Below, piece by piece: positions 11,801 to 22,447 of a DNA stretch of 64,000 bases. The position numbers were made by a program, and so were the translations under genes. This DNA comes from Saturnia japonica (taxonomy: Eukaryota; Arthropoda; Insecta; Lepidoptera; Saturniidae): the NCBI GenBank assembly GCA_033032175.1, contig CM065322.1:16864001-16928000 (forward strand), given 5' to 3'. Position 1 is the first letter of the stretch. Each line of letters starts with the position of its first letter. Under the pieces are notes generated by a model. That model searched no databases, had not been told where the DNA came from, and was given only the letters and a program-made list of their open reading frames with translations.

Positions 11801-13290
11801 TGATTATTGAATGGGAATTAAGAGTGATATTACATGGACCCGTCACATTTAGGTACATTCCGTTACATGAGAGAAAAAAAGATATAACGTAGAGAGGAGG
11901 AGAATGAGAGCTGTACATTGTATTATTTAATATACTGTTTAGACTATCAGCGTATCTATTTTCAAGAAGTTTCACTTTTGTAACGTGTTCAGTGGTGCAC
12001 GCACAATTTTTTTTTTGTGATTTTCTACATTTACTCACTTTTATTATTATGTGTATTTATTTATTTTATGATTGGGTGTCATCCTTAGCAGACCGTCCTT
12101 GTTGACTTCCCTCCCCCGTAGCTACGGCACTGTGTTTGTTTGAATAGTACTTTATCTACGCGATCAGTAAAACATTTAGCATATAAGAGGGTATTTATTT
12201 ATCTACGGTATATATTCGCAATAATAATTGTTACTTGAAACCGACAGATGTCTCGTTGTCGGATCGTTCGCTTTTCAATTAAGCGGCGTAGTTAATTGCT
12301 TTCATTTTTCGCTCTTGTCCGTACCCTTTGTGCGGAATGGAGTTCAGACACAGTACCGTTTGTCATTTTAAAATTAAGGAGCTTTTCTCTTTTTAATTTG
12401 TTTTCTTTACTTTCTACTGGACGTTGAATTTGGTGTATGTTCTCTTCATTATTTTTTAAAGAAGATATTTACGACTTATTATAAAACGTGACGTCTAAAA
12501 GGTATACCAATAACGTTTAATACAAGAGGGAAGTTTCGAGGCATGCTATTTGTAGAAATTGTTCATTAGCTTGCGTTATCAATCCGATAGTTTCAATGTG
12601 TGAGTGTTCCACGCAACCGCGACGACTTATCCTACCTACAAATTTGTACTTGTTATTTGCAGTAATTTTTCCAGATTTAGTATTCGAAAATAGTACAATT
12701 TTTATGTAAATCGTAGCAAAATATGATAGACATTAAAAAAAAAATTACACAGTACAGTACCTACCGTAACCATTGTAGCTACACGAAAACTTTCTGAGGA
12801 GACTGTCCTTAATTTTTTGAGACATTTTGTCCTGCATTTACAGTTAAAAAAATGTACAGTCAGCAAAATAATGGGTTTATTTACACAAAACTTTTTTTCA
12901 TGCCTATCGATCCTCTTTCTAATTAGTATCAATAAACTTAATAGGACCAACTGAGGTTATAGAGTATTAAAAATGTCAGAAATCGCAACAAAAAAAACTT
13001 TTCCTATTCATTTTGTAGGAAAAGAGACTTTTTTTTTTTAATTATGCATAGTCATGGGCGCGGCAAAGAATACTGGATAAAAATAGTAATAAAAGTTTTT
13101 TAGGTAATAGTGTTAGGTTCTATAGCAAGATTCCGAAACACATTACTGATTTGCCGGCAACAAGGTCAAGGACCATGTCAAGCAGGTTATAGGGTGGATA
13201 ATTGTGTGAATGATAGTGATGTCTGGAAGTGACTCCCTCTCTGTGCATCCACTAAATTATTAAATAATCCACTAGATTATGAACACTTAT
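8835..13290. other. long gene-free stretch
   Basis: AT-rich throughout. The open frames at 9908-10210, 11677-11892, 11724-12038 and 12702-12950 have no recognisable motifs, repeat-like composition and no splice context, and I do not consider them genes. Confidence 0.4.
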
Positions 13291-13294
13291 ACAG

Positions 13295-13433
13295 TTGGAA
13301 AAAAAAAGAAACCCGATCGAGTTCCCTTCCGGTTCATCTCGATGACTGGGATGTTTTTCGAACCGGCAGTAGAGTTTTAACGTTCTTATGTGCTTTTTTA
13401 GGGCCTATATTGAATAAAGATTATGTTGGTTTT
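13295..13433 (+). repeat. dispersed repeat fragment flanking copia
   Basis: ACCCGATCGAGTT...CCGGTTC, then GGGCCTATATTGAATAAA. A related copy is at about 40635-40715 (ACCCGATCGAGTTTCTTACT, GGGCCTAAATCGAATGAA). The copia element is inserted at the 3' edge of this repeat. Confidence 0.5.
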
Positions 13434-13646
13434 TGTAGAAATTATACCTCGATACTTAACGTTTATTGAAATACTGTACTTATATGTAGTTACAAATTGT
13501 GACAAGATAAAACAAGACAATACATAATCAATGGTACGACGCGACAAGAGAAAAAGGCGCCACACTTCGGACGAATTAAGAACTAAAAACTGTTCTGTTC
13601 AGAAATAAATTGTTCATTTTATGTTTAACATAATTTTATCTCAACA
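13434..13646 (-). repeat. copia 3' LTR
   Basis: 213 bp, TG...CA on the plus strand. It differs from the other LTR by two substitutions and one 2-bp indel, so the insertion is recent. Because the element reads on the minus strand this is its 3' LTR. Confidence 0.95.
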
Positions 13647-14404
13647 TCCTCCCTTAAACATAAACCCATCTTTGAAGAACAGTAAGCCAGTTTTGAATAG
13701 GATGTTGCTTTAGTGAGGGCGTCAGCAATCATCATGTCCGTTTGTATGTACTGCACATCAATGGCCCCTCCAAGAACTTTATCACGTACAAAATGGTGTC
13801 TCACGTCGATGTGCTTGCTTCTGGAATGATAGCCATCTGAAGCTGAAAGTTTAATAGAACTTTGGTTATCACTATAAATTATCATGGCTTCTTTCTTCAG
13901 TTCTGGCCAAAAATCTTCTTGAAATTGCTTTAGCCATAAAGCTTCCTGTACACACGACGATAGGGACATATACTCAGCCTCCGTTGTAGACAGAGCAACA
14001 GTAGGCTGACGTCTAGAGTTCCAGCTGATTGTTCCAGTGCAGGAACGCCGGTCATCCTCTGAGCTTGCCCAGTCTGCATCACAATAGCCATGTGTCATGT
14101 TCTCATCTGGGTTATGCTTAAAGCTTAATTTATAATCTTGAGTGCCTTTCAAGTAACGCATAACACGCTTCAGAACAATCCAATGTGATATTTCAGGCTT
14201 ATTATTATATTTACTTAACATATTTATAACAAAACTTATGTCGGGTCTGTTAACTTGTGAAATATATAACAAGCATCCAATTATCTCTTGATAGGGAATA
14301 TCAAACAAGATATTAGTTTCCTCAGAATTTCCTTGAAACTTTGTATTCATATCAATTGGAGTTTTAACAGTTTTGCAATCAGACATACCATATTTAAGTA
14401 GCAC
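13625..14404 (-). pseudogene. copia RNase H and end of reverse transcriptase
   Basis: A 259-residue open frame. It contains the connection region (Arg-Pro-Asp then SKY), an RNase H core with CDADWASS, the TEAEYM motif and SDNQSSIKL, and ends with HHFVRDKV, the usual end of copia Pol. The coding frame continues upstream of this ATG (Tyr-Leu-Asp-Gln-Lys-Lys) but is separated from the upstream piece by a one-base frameshift at an A-run near 14443. The stop lies inside the 3' LTR edge. Confidence 0.9.
13647..13656 (-). other. copia polypurine tract
   Basis: On the minus strand TAAGGGAGGA lies directly next to the 3' LTR, the expected plus-strand primer site. Confidence 0.85.
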
Positions 14405-14436
14405 TTCTTGTATGTACTTTTTTTGATCTAGATATA

Positions 14437-15030
14437 TTATGCCTTTTCTCTGTCTCTCTCCACATGTATTCCAATGCAGTTATTTACATCTCCAAGATCC
14501 TTTATTTTAAACTGTTTATGTAGCTCTTCTTTGATATAGGTTTTTGATTCTTCATTATTTATAAATAGTATCAGATCATCAACATAAATAGCAAGAAAAA
14601 TCATATTATTTTTATCTATAATTTTATAATAAATACAAGGATCTGATTTAGACTGTAATAGCCCCATTCCTTTCAACGTAAAATCAAGTTTTTTATTCCA
14701 CTGCCTGCTAGCCTGTTTTAATCCGTATAATGATTTTCTTAATCGACAGACTTTATTATCTGTGTCATACATGGGTGGTTGCATCATATAAATTTCTTCT
14801 TCTATGTCGCCTTGTAGAAAGGCTGACACAGCGTCCATCTGACATATGTCTAAATTATATTTAACAGCCAAAGCAAACAGGTATCTCAATGAAGCATATC
14901 TTACGACTGGTGAAAAAACTTCTGTGTAATCTATACCTGGTTTTTGTGAACATCCTTTAATTACAAGCCGTGCCTTGTACTTTACTATTTCTCCATTTTC
15001 ATTGTCTTTGTCTTGAAAATCCATTTGCAT
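14437..15030 (-). pseudogene. copia reverse transcriptase fragment
   Basis: 197-residue open frame carrying the fingers and palm of the RVT_2 family: YKARLVIKG, QMDAVSAFL, LYGLKQASRQW and the catalytic YVDD. Its true start is further up: matching residues continue upstream in another frame, indicating a one-base frameshift near 15010, then a TAG near 15060. It ends at a further frameshift near 14443. Confidence 0.9.
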
Positions 15031-15068
15031 GGTATGGCACGTTGGTTAATCGGTAAAGTAGTAATTTC

Positions 15069-16030
15069 CTATGTATTGTTTTCCAATAAGGACTGATACT
15101 CCTCATCCATTGCTTCTTTCCAGTGTTTAGCATTAGTGCTTGATAAGGCTTCTTTTATAGTCTGTGGATCTGAAAAATGTGGTAAACACATGAAATTATT
15201 GCCTTGCACATTGCGCCCCGTCATGTGTTTCTGATAAGATCTTAAAGTGATATTTTTGTAAGGACTATCATTACTATCATAATCACTAGTACTGGGATAG
15301 TAAGTTTCATCATCAGTTGTCCTTTTCATCACACAACTGTCAAAAGATGCGTCAGCACTTGAGGGTAACAGAGTGACATCTTGTGTCTCATTTTGGGAGT
15401 TGTCAGTGATAGATATCTCTTCACTCTCATGTGTACTATTATGTAAGTCAGAAGTACTAGTAATGGAATTAAGAGGAATAGTAGTAAGCTGTGGTATTGA
15501 TATAGGTTCCTGTGTGATATCATTCATACTCACAGTGTTCTCAATAAATATTACATCCCTGCTGATTACTATTTTCTTATTAACAGGATCAAACAATCTG
15601 TATCCTTTTGTATTGTCGCAATAACCTAGGAAAAACATTTCACGTGATTTATGATCCCATTTCAGGCGATTTTGTTTTGGAATATGTACCAATGCCTTTG
15701 AACCAAAAATCTTTAAATGAGAAATATTTGGTTTCTTACCCGTCCATATTTCATAAGGTGTTACCTCAGCTAACACTCTTGACGGTGATCTGTTAATGAT
15801 GTATGCCGCAGTAGCAACTGCTTCAGCCCAATATATTTTATGCAGTTTTGCCTCAAATAGCATGCTTTTTGCACGCTCCACCAAAGTCCTGTTCATTCGC
15901 TCCGCCAGCCCATTTTGCTCAGGGGTGTATGGAGTACTAGTCTGGTGCTTGATGCCAGAAGCTGCTAAAAAATCTGAAAATTCTTTATTGCAATATTCTT
16001 TACCATTGTCGCTTCTTAATATTTTTATCT
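15069..16030 (-). pseudogene. copia integrase core, C-terminal part, and linker
   Basis: From an ATG at 15896 the frame is open for 275 residues, and it stays open upstream to about 16030, where the second catalytic Asp (SDNGKEY) and the catalytic Glu (PEQNGLAERMNR) lie. Downstream are the GKKPNISHLKIFGS and GYRLFDP segments of the integrase C-terminal region and a Ser/Thr-rich linker. It ends in a TAG near 15060. The upstream junction with the first Asp segment is a frameshift at an A-run. Confidence 0.9.
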
Positions 16031-16308
16031 TTTTTTAAATACACATATACTTTACGGGAATAGTCATCTATGAAGGTTATGAAGTACTTTCCACCACCAG
16101 CAGATGGTGTCTCCATCGGACCGCACAGATCAGTATGAACTATTTCAAGTAATGTGTTCGCTCTTGAACCAGAATTTGGAAACGGTAATCGTGTTTGTTT
16201 CGCTTCACAACAGGGTATACAAACAGTATCAACATTTTTATTGGTAATAGTAACACCCTCTGCACATGATTCTAACCTCTTTACATCAGCCATGTTTAAA
16301 TGCCCCAT
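16000..16308 (-). pseudogene. copia integrase N-terminal part
   Basis: 102 residues: the end of the zinc-binding pre-integrase domain (GHLNMADVKRL, CIPCCEAKQ) followed by the first catalytic Asp (HTDLCGPM) and FIDDYSRKVYVYL. The first conserved His of the zinc domain lies just upstream of this ATG in the same frame. The last residues here run off-frame after an A-run. Confidence 0.9.
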
Positions 16309-16342
16309 TCTCTTATGCCATGTAGCAATATCTGTCTTACTT

Positions 16343-17164
16343 TCACATGACCATTATTTTTTTATTCAGAGGTGGTTGGAAATCATACATCCAGTCTGAA
16401 CGTCTAGTCATGTGCATAGTGGCACCTGAGTCAACATACCAATTATCTTGATCTATTGAGCTGTAAGCTGAAAAAATAGCCGAAAAACCATTGTGATTAG
16501 ATTTCTTCAGTGTGCATTGGTTTTTAAAATGCCCATATTTATTGCAATTATAACAGCGGGGTCCTTTTCCTTTTGGCTTTATATTATTATTTGAGGTATT
16601 TCTGTGTTTTGTAAAAAATACAGAAGACTCGGAAACTTCTACTTCTTGTAAGAGTTTAGTCTTTATAAAATCAGATGAAATTTTTATTCCAGAACTTTCC
16701 AGACCCATGATCATAGGTTTATAATTATCCGGTAAACCTGCCAGCATGAGTGTTCCCAACCATTCGTCACCAACTTCGAAGCCTATATTTCGTAGTTTAT
16801 ACGCGGTACTCATAATTTTATTAACATAATCCTCTACACTGTGGCAGTTATCCAATGAAGTGTTGATTAGATCTCTCAACAAGCCAACTTTTCTCGATAG
16901 CCCCGAGTCTTCGAACGCATTTTGAAGGTTGGTCCACACTTCTTTAGATGATGTCGCACTTTCTATGTGTATAAAGTTAATCGGTTCCACCAATAAAATA
17001 ATCTTAGACTTAGCTTTTGTGTCCTTTTTCTTATCAACTTCAAGGCCTGGATCAACACAATCCCACAATTCCTCGTGTTCTAAATATGATTTAACGGCAA
17101 ACTTCCACGTGGAATAATTTTCTCGGCCGGCTAATTTTTCTATTTGTAAGTTAGACGTAGCCAT
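16343..17164 (-). pseudogene. copia Gag with start of protease
   Basis: 273 residues. The N-terminal half is copia Gag (KLAGRENYSTWKFAV, WTNLQNAFED). A CCHC zinc knuckle, Cys-X2-Cys-X4-His-X4-Cys (CYNCNKYGHFKNQC), follows at about residue 203. The aspartic protease begins WYVDSGATMHM at about 242 and the ORF stops about 30 residues later. The rest of the protease, normally about 100 residues before the pre-integrase domain, is absent, which implies an internal deletion. The ATG lies shortly after the primer-binding site, as expected. Confidence 0.9.
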
Positions 17165-17256
17165 CTTTGGTTTTTGACGCAGCGGAATATATATGTATGA
17201 ATTATGAGTAATATTGACTTTACTACAACTGTATTTCTATTAAAGGTATACGAGAC

Positions 17257-17267
17257 GGCCCATAACC
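17257..17267 (-). other. copia primer-binding site
   Basis: GGTTATGGGCC on the minus strand directly follows the 5' LTR. It matches the classic copia primer site, complementary to an internal (half-molecule) stretch of initiator tRNA-Met and not to its 3' end. Confidence 0.85.
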
Positions 17268-17482
17268 TGTAGAAATTATACCTCGATACTTAACGTTTAT
17301 TGAAATACTGTACTTATATGTAGTTACAAATTGTGACAAGATAAAACAAGACAATACATAATCAATGGTACGACGCGACAAGAGAGAAAAAGGCGCTACA
17401 CTTCGGACGAATTAAGAACTAAAAACTGTTCTGTTCAGAAACAAATTGTTCATTTTATGTTTAACATAATTTTATCTCAACA
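17268..17482 (-). repeat. copia 5' LTR
   Basis: 215 bp copy of the LTR, promoter side of the element. It is longer than the 3' LTR by a GA dinucleotide in the GAGAGAAAAA stretch. Confidence 0.95.
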
Positions 17483-17639
17483 GTTTTGAATAAAATAAAC
17501 TATATAAAAAGTCGAAAAAATCGTCTTTGTGAAATCCGATGGGTGTGAATATAAAACTAAGAATAACAAACGAATACTGGAATGGCGCAGTAAAATGCAT
17601 TTAATGCCGTCATCAAAGAGTTCCACATACTAAAACGCT

Positions 17640-17765
17640 GATATGGAATCTCTTTAGCTTTATAGCGTAGTGCCCCCAAGCTACCGTGAAGCTGTAAAAG
17701 CCGTCAGATGCTCTAGTTCCTAGGACCCCTAAGGCTAACAATATAGTCAGTCAGAAAAAAAGGTA
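17640..17765 (+). repeat. Jockey-type LINE 3' tail fragment
   Basis: Contains GTGAAGCTGTAAAAGCCG and CCTAAGGCTAACAATATAGT, followed by an A-rich end. It matches the 3' end of the Jockey fragment at 35707-36703, so it is a heavily 5'-truncated copy of that family. Confidence 0.65.
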
Positions 17766-17779
17766 ATAATAGTAGAAAC

Positions 17780-17925
17780 TTTTTGATGTTTTTTTTTTAA
17801 ATTATATACTTGCTTTGTAGAAACATTTGCCAGTGTCTTGTTCTTGGGTGGCAGATTACGACTATTATGTCCGAATGGATCGCGACGACCATACATTGGG
17901 TGTAACAGTTCACTATTTTATAATT
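17780..17925 (+). repeat. dispersed repeat family E copy
   Basis: GGATCGCGACGACCATACATTGGGTGTAACAG resembles segments at 7320-7372 and 25120-25175, probably an old MITE or SINE family. Confidence 0.4.
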
Positions 17926-17929
17926 CGAA

Positions 17930-19285
17930 GAAAAAAAAACACAAAGGAAAAAATAAGCGTGATTTTTCAAAAGGTTTTCTTTTCATTATAATAATTAGAT
18001 GATGTAACAGACGCAAAGGAGATTTCAACACGATAATTATATTATTTTTACCAAAGGAAAGTATCCTTGAAACGATAGTCGAGCTTATGTGCAAAATATA
18101 TAACGGTATATTTATAATATATAATATAGGTCAATGATATTAACATAGGTAGGTATATAACAAATTAAATTGTGAGTTCGGAGCAATCGTTTTATTCAAT
18201 AAGGATCGGTTCACAAACGTATCTGAAAAAATATTTTTAATTTTAAACCGTATAACATAAGTGAGTTTGAATTTAATAATAAATTTCAGATCTTACAATT
18301 GGTTGGTTTCTGTTTTTCTTTACATAAAACAATTGGATAGTTTTAACAGTTTTTATAATGTTAGAGCAATATTTGAACTTTACAAGAATGTTACGCAGTT
18401 AATCTTAAAAGATATATAACCAATGGCCTTAAATTTAATAATATTTATTTTAATTTTAAATCAAGTAGAATGCTTCAGAAGTTTTGCTATTACGCTACTA
18501 AAATTCATATTATTTTATAATTAATGTGGCTGAGGTGATATTTACGTTACGTTAAGGTTGTTCGACGACAGGGGAGCGTTTTATAAGGGTTTGAAAATTA
18601 ACAAAGCACCCCTATAAAGTATCCCGAAGAATGAAATCAGGATTTCATTAAAAAAGTACTTCAGTTTTCATTATTTATAAGGTTTTATGTACCATACCAC
18701 TCAAAAAATAATATTAAAAAAAGAGAGAGAGTGGAAAAATAAATCAAAAACTTTTGTCTCTCTAGGAGCACATGAAAATGTAGAGTCAGATATTTCGCAA
18801 CAATATTGGTGCCTGCCTGAACTTAATGCAGTGGTTGTAGGTTTTTGTTTTTTAAAATAATCTGAACGAATTTAGAGGTAACGTGAATATAAATGCTAGT
18901 ATAGAAACGTTAATTTGTCGATTTTGTAAAGTTATAAGTGCTATTACTATCTCAGTATATGACAATTCAGTTTTAGTGCCAAGAAAAAATTTGAATACAA
19001 TTAAACTATTTAAGTTGTAAAGCAATGATTTGTAACTTGGCGATAAATTATTATAGTATTTGCTAAAGGTAGTTTTGGCACAACAATATCAAATACTTCT
19101 TTATTTTTATTATTTTCGTCGGTTAGCCTAATTTGTACTACGACCTATTTTGTTAATTTAGTGTTAAATATTTCTTCAAACATGTATGGAAATGAGTTTC
19201 AAAGTTAGCGACGCAAACGGGTACCATATAAAGAATATCAGCTGGAAATTAAGCATGGATTGGAACTACTAAAAGCTAGAAACTA
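17930..19285. other. intergenic, includes 3' side of the SLC22 gene
   Basis: No coding sequence. A minus-strand AATAAA (plus TTTATT at 19100-19105) lies about 185 bp past the SLC22 stop codon and is a candidate polyadenylation signal. Confidence 0.4.
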
Positions 19286-19287
19286 TA

Positions 19288-19525
19288 TCATTTTTCATCT
19301 AATGTATCAGATAATTTCTTCCCTCTAGTCTCCGGAAGACAGGAACTAGTTATCGCTGCTCCCAGTGGCACAATTCCGAAAATCGCCGGCGGTATCCAAT
19401 ATGCTGTGAAGGATAGACCGGCGATAAAAGGCGCCAGCATAGCACCGATTCTCGATGCGGTGGAGGATGCACCCATTGCCATATTCCGGGCAACAGTTGG
19501 AAACAGTTCCGTGGTATACATATAC
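19288..19525 (-). CDS. SLC22 exon 5, C-terminus
   Basis: Acceptor TTCCAG|G completes Met. Codes MYTTELFPTVARN, helices 11-12 and the C-terminal PETRG tail, stop at 19288-19290. Confidence 0.9.
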
Positions 19526-21894
19526 CTGGAATTAATATTAGAATTTAAGAGTTACCGCAAAAATAAAGGAGAAAAATGAATGGATGTTTTAAAAAAGATT
19601 TAAGTTCCAGGCAAATTGTATGCTTACATTGTAGAAAATGCACCACTAGCGCTGCTGACACCAACAGATCCCACCATAAGTTTTACATAGAACCAGCTGT
19701 CCGGTACAGCAAGGAGACCGTTGCTAATGGCGCAGATTATGAACAAGTTTATCAGAGTGTAGCGGCGGCCGATGCGTTTGCAGAAGGTAACTGCTCAGTA
19801 GAATACCTGGAATCTAAATAGAATTGAACAACTATATAAAGTATTAAACAAATAGACTCTAATCTGGTAATATTATAAATGCGAAAGTGCGTTTATGTTA
19901 GTAACTCAATCACGCAAAAACTGTTAATCAGATTTGGATGAAATTTGGCACAAGGATAACTTGTATCCAAGATTAAGACTTGAGAGACTTTTTATCCCGA
20001 CAAAGGCAATTTTTTTAGTTCACGCGAACACACCCGCGCTACCACCTTAATAAGAAGCTTTGTGTATCCCATATCTACATAGCTATGGAACCATTAAATC
20101 CGCGTTACATATAATATAACGTTTTACTTCTAAAATCTTGCTATCTGTGAAAGTAAATCTTTTATTATAATTGTAGATAACAACATTAATTAAAAAAAAT
20201 AATTTTGATTTCTATTTCGAAATTCACACAGTAGAAATTCTAAGCGAACACGACACGACACATACGTACGTTGATTTTTTTAAGGATACAGATTATACTG
20301 TAGGTCTGTTGTTTGTACAATTCCAAATACTTTCGTAATTAGTTTTAATAGAAATTTTTACTACTCACTTGTAAAACTCCAGCGAGGAATATAGTAATGA
20401 AAACGTTAGAGCTTGTCTGTCCAATGTATTGATTACTTCCGTAATAACTCAAACCGAGCAGGAACCAAATGGTGCAGCTACACAAGTTCTTCATCCTCAT
20501 ACTTGGCAGTCTCAGCAAATCCATATACGTGGCTGATGTTTTTTGACTTTTATTAATGTTCAATTCTGCTGCAATTCCCTTTGCTATGTCCAACATATGA
20601 TCAGTTGGAAGTTTATTCCTAAAGTTATATTTTTACAGTTGCTTATTTCATATTAAAAGAAGTGATGGTATTTTTCTTTTCATCGGTATTCACTAGACAA
20701 ATAGAGAGATATTAGAGAGCAGTTGGCAAATTATCTTTGTTATCAAATTTGGACGATATATGTTTTTGTACCGAAAAATATTCTGTCTAAGTAACGAGTT
20801 AAATTAAAGGATATAAAGAAACAAATTTAAAAGAAATAATGTTCTACCTATACCTACAGAATGCGAGCTAGTATCAGCGAAGTTGATAACATTCCAATTA
20901 AATATAATATTCTTACCACTTCGCAGCTTTTTCCATTTCCAAACTAGCCTCTTGTAAACGTCCTTTAGAAATTAACCACTTTGGAGATTCCGGTACTGTG
21001 TAGATGAAAGTCAAAAATATGAAATTTGGTAGAGCGATCGCCAAACTGAATTCGTTCCAGGGTCTCAAGTAGTAAGCGAATAGGGGCATTAGCAGTTCTC
21101 CTATAGGCAAAGGAATGGCTGCTAAACAGGATACAAGCTCTCTCTTCCTGATACCCGTGACTTCCATCATCAAGATGAAGGATGTCAACATAGTGCCGGC
21201 AGTGGCTACACCGATAAAAAAGCGGATAATCATGAATGTCCAGTAGTTGGGGCAGAATGGTGCTGCCAAACCTGATATAAGTTGGAGTAGGCATGCTGCA
21301 AAAAGTGCAAGACGACGACCGAACCTGAAATTATATCGTGCACCTTATAATATTTTTTAAGTGTTTTTTTTTACTAAGTATAAAATCTATCACATATTTG
21401 TAGCTCATGTTCTAAGTATAAATATTTATATAGGCTTACCTATCCGCAATAAATCCAAAGAAAATACTACCTAGTAGTACACCAAACATGCAAATTGTTT
21501 GAGCGAAATTGGCTAGCCAAGCTTTATCGCAGATCAGATCCCACTGTGATATTATAGTATTTTGAAAATCGCTATAAAATTCATATCTCAAACAATCATT
21601 GTAGCATGTCGAGTTCTTTATATATTGCGTTAAATTTCTTTCTTCGTCACACCAAAATATAGTTTTTTGTGCTAGAAATATAATTGCCATATGATTCCAA
21701 ACTGCTGTAATTCGTATAGGCGCTGTTAGACATAACAGTAAGATAGCATGCCATCTTCCGAATTCACCAATCGCTTCACTCAGTGTATCTCTTTCCCTTT
21801 CCTCTTTACTTACTTCTGTAGTCTTGTCTGTTACTTCTGCATTTATCATTTTTATGTTCACAACACTCAAACGTTCTAAATTATCGCTTTCCAC
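19288..21894 (-). CDS. SLC22-family organic cation/carnitine transporter, five exons, frameshift in exon 4
   Basis: A 12-helix major-facilitator transporter of the SLC22 family, a plasma-membrane carrier of organic cations, carnitine or anions; the substrate cannot be told. Exons (minus strand): 21894-21440, 21324-20917, 20618-20369, 19813-19628, 19525-19288, all with GT-AG borders and consistent phases except exon 4. Total about 511 residues, normal for the family. Landmarks: GEFGRWH near the start, the glycosylated loop with paired Cys after helix 1, ADR+FGRR between helices 2 and 3, VPESPKWL before the central loop, ELFPTVARN after helix 10, and LPETRG near the end. Exon 4 begins in frame (IPGILLS) but the family sequence resumes one base later (FCKRIGRR), so one base is inserted. 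Either the gene is a young pseudogene or the base is an error. Confidence 0.9.
19628..19813 (-). CDS. SLC22 exon 4, contains a one-base frameshift
   Basis: Acceptor TATTTAG|ATT gives IPGILLS in phase 0, but FCKRIGRRYTLINLF follows in the +1 frame. The paralogue at 57584 reads IPSTLISIWLISKFGRK with no break, which places the extra base between SSY and FCK (near 19788). Donor AT|GTAAGC fits only the shifted frame. Confidence 0.85.
19865..20065 (+). repeat. dispersed repeat family F in SLC22 intron 3
   Basis: Contains ACTCAATCACGCAAAAACTG and GATTTGGATGAAATTTGGCA. A related copy is at about 40420-40600 (ACTCAATCAAGCAAAATCGG, CTGGATGAAATTTAACTC). Confidence 0.55.
20369..20618 (-). CDS. SLC22 exon 3
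   Basis: Acceptor ACTTTAG|G completes Trp. Codes the central cytoplasmic loop and helix 7 up to FLAGVLQ. Donor CAA|GTGAGT, phase 0. Confidence 0.88.
20917..21324 (-). CDS. SLC22 exon 2
   Basis: Acceptor TTTCAG|G completes the Arg and gives FGRRLALF. Codes helices 3-6 and PESPKWL. Donor TG|GTAAGA. Confidence 0.9.
21440..21894 (-). CDS. SLC22 exon 1
   Basis: Residues 1-151 plus two bases of an Arg codon. Cytoplasmic acidic N-terminus, helix 1, the large extracellular loop and helix 2. Donor AG|GTAAGC. Confidence 0.9.
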
Positions 21895-22243
21895 AATTTA
21901 ATAAACTATCTCGTTAACGTCTTCCTGCGTTCAGAGTATAATATAAACAATTAGTGTAGTGTATAGTTGTTTATTTGTGTCAACGATATACAAAACGGTA
22001 ATTCAAGGCCTAGTTTTATCTATCACGAATTTACAAATAAGCCTCCAATGCAGTTTTTTGCCACAACATCTGTTTTCATACTGTCTGCCGACTTTTATGA
22101 GAGCTATTTTAATACCTGAGATAAAATTGTAGCCAGTTCATTGGTCATATATAATTAATGATAATATTATTCAAACAAGTTTTATTAATTTAAGTAAATA
22201 TTCTAACAGACGCTGCTAGTTGTAAACAGACGATGATAATCAT
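21895..22243. promoter_or_regulatory. 5' flank of the SLC22 gene
   Basis: Position alone suggests it holds the 5' UTR and promoter. No clear TATA box, initiator or other site could be fixed. Confidence 0.25.
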
Positions 22244-22447
22244 TTATGTCTTGAATAATTGTCGATTTTTATAAAATAAACAACGGAACAAAGTTTTGGG
22301 TGCTTCAAAGACGATCCTAAAATGTATTCCTGACAATGGCAGTTTTATTATCAAACCGATACTTAAAAACATCACGGATTGCCATTTCCCGAACTCCGAT
22401 CGAATATTATTATTTCCCATTTCGGGGTCTTTATTTGAGGCGCACAT
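22244..22447 (-). pseudogene. relic of a second SLC22 first exon
   Basis: The frame contains SEFGKWQSVMFLSIGLII and, after a helix, FEAPKTLFRC. These align with the start of the neighbouring gene (GEFGRWHAILLLCLTAPI, FLAQKTIFWC): first helix, Phe-Gly-Lys/Arg-Trp and the Cys that begins the extracellular loop. After the Cys the similarity ends and a stop follows; no donor or later exons were found. This is probably a decayed tandem duplicate about 350 bp upstream of the intact copy. Confidence 0.65.

Larger units (their letters stand above)
13434..17482 (-). mobile_element. Ty1/copia LTR retrotransposon, full-length but disabled
   Basis: Two near-identical LTRs (13434-13646 and 17268-17482) start with TG, end with CA and are flanked by the same 5-bp target duplication GTTTT (13429-13433 and 17483-17487). 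Coding runs on the minus strand in copia order: Gag zinc knuckle, protease DSGA, integrase, reverse transcriptase, RNase H. Breaks seen: part of the protease and the link to integrase are missing around 16343-16308, frame changes near 16030, 15010 and 14445, and a TAG near 15060 where copia elements usually have a Trp codon. It cannot make a continuous polyprotein as written. Confidence 0.95.

Noticed and set aside
15373..16038. Plus-strand frames inside the copia integrase region
   Set aside because: They are antisense shadows of the element's own coding strand.
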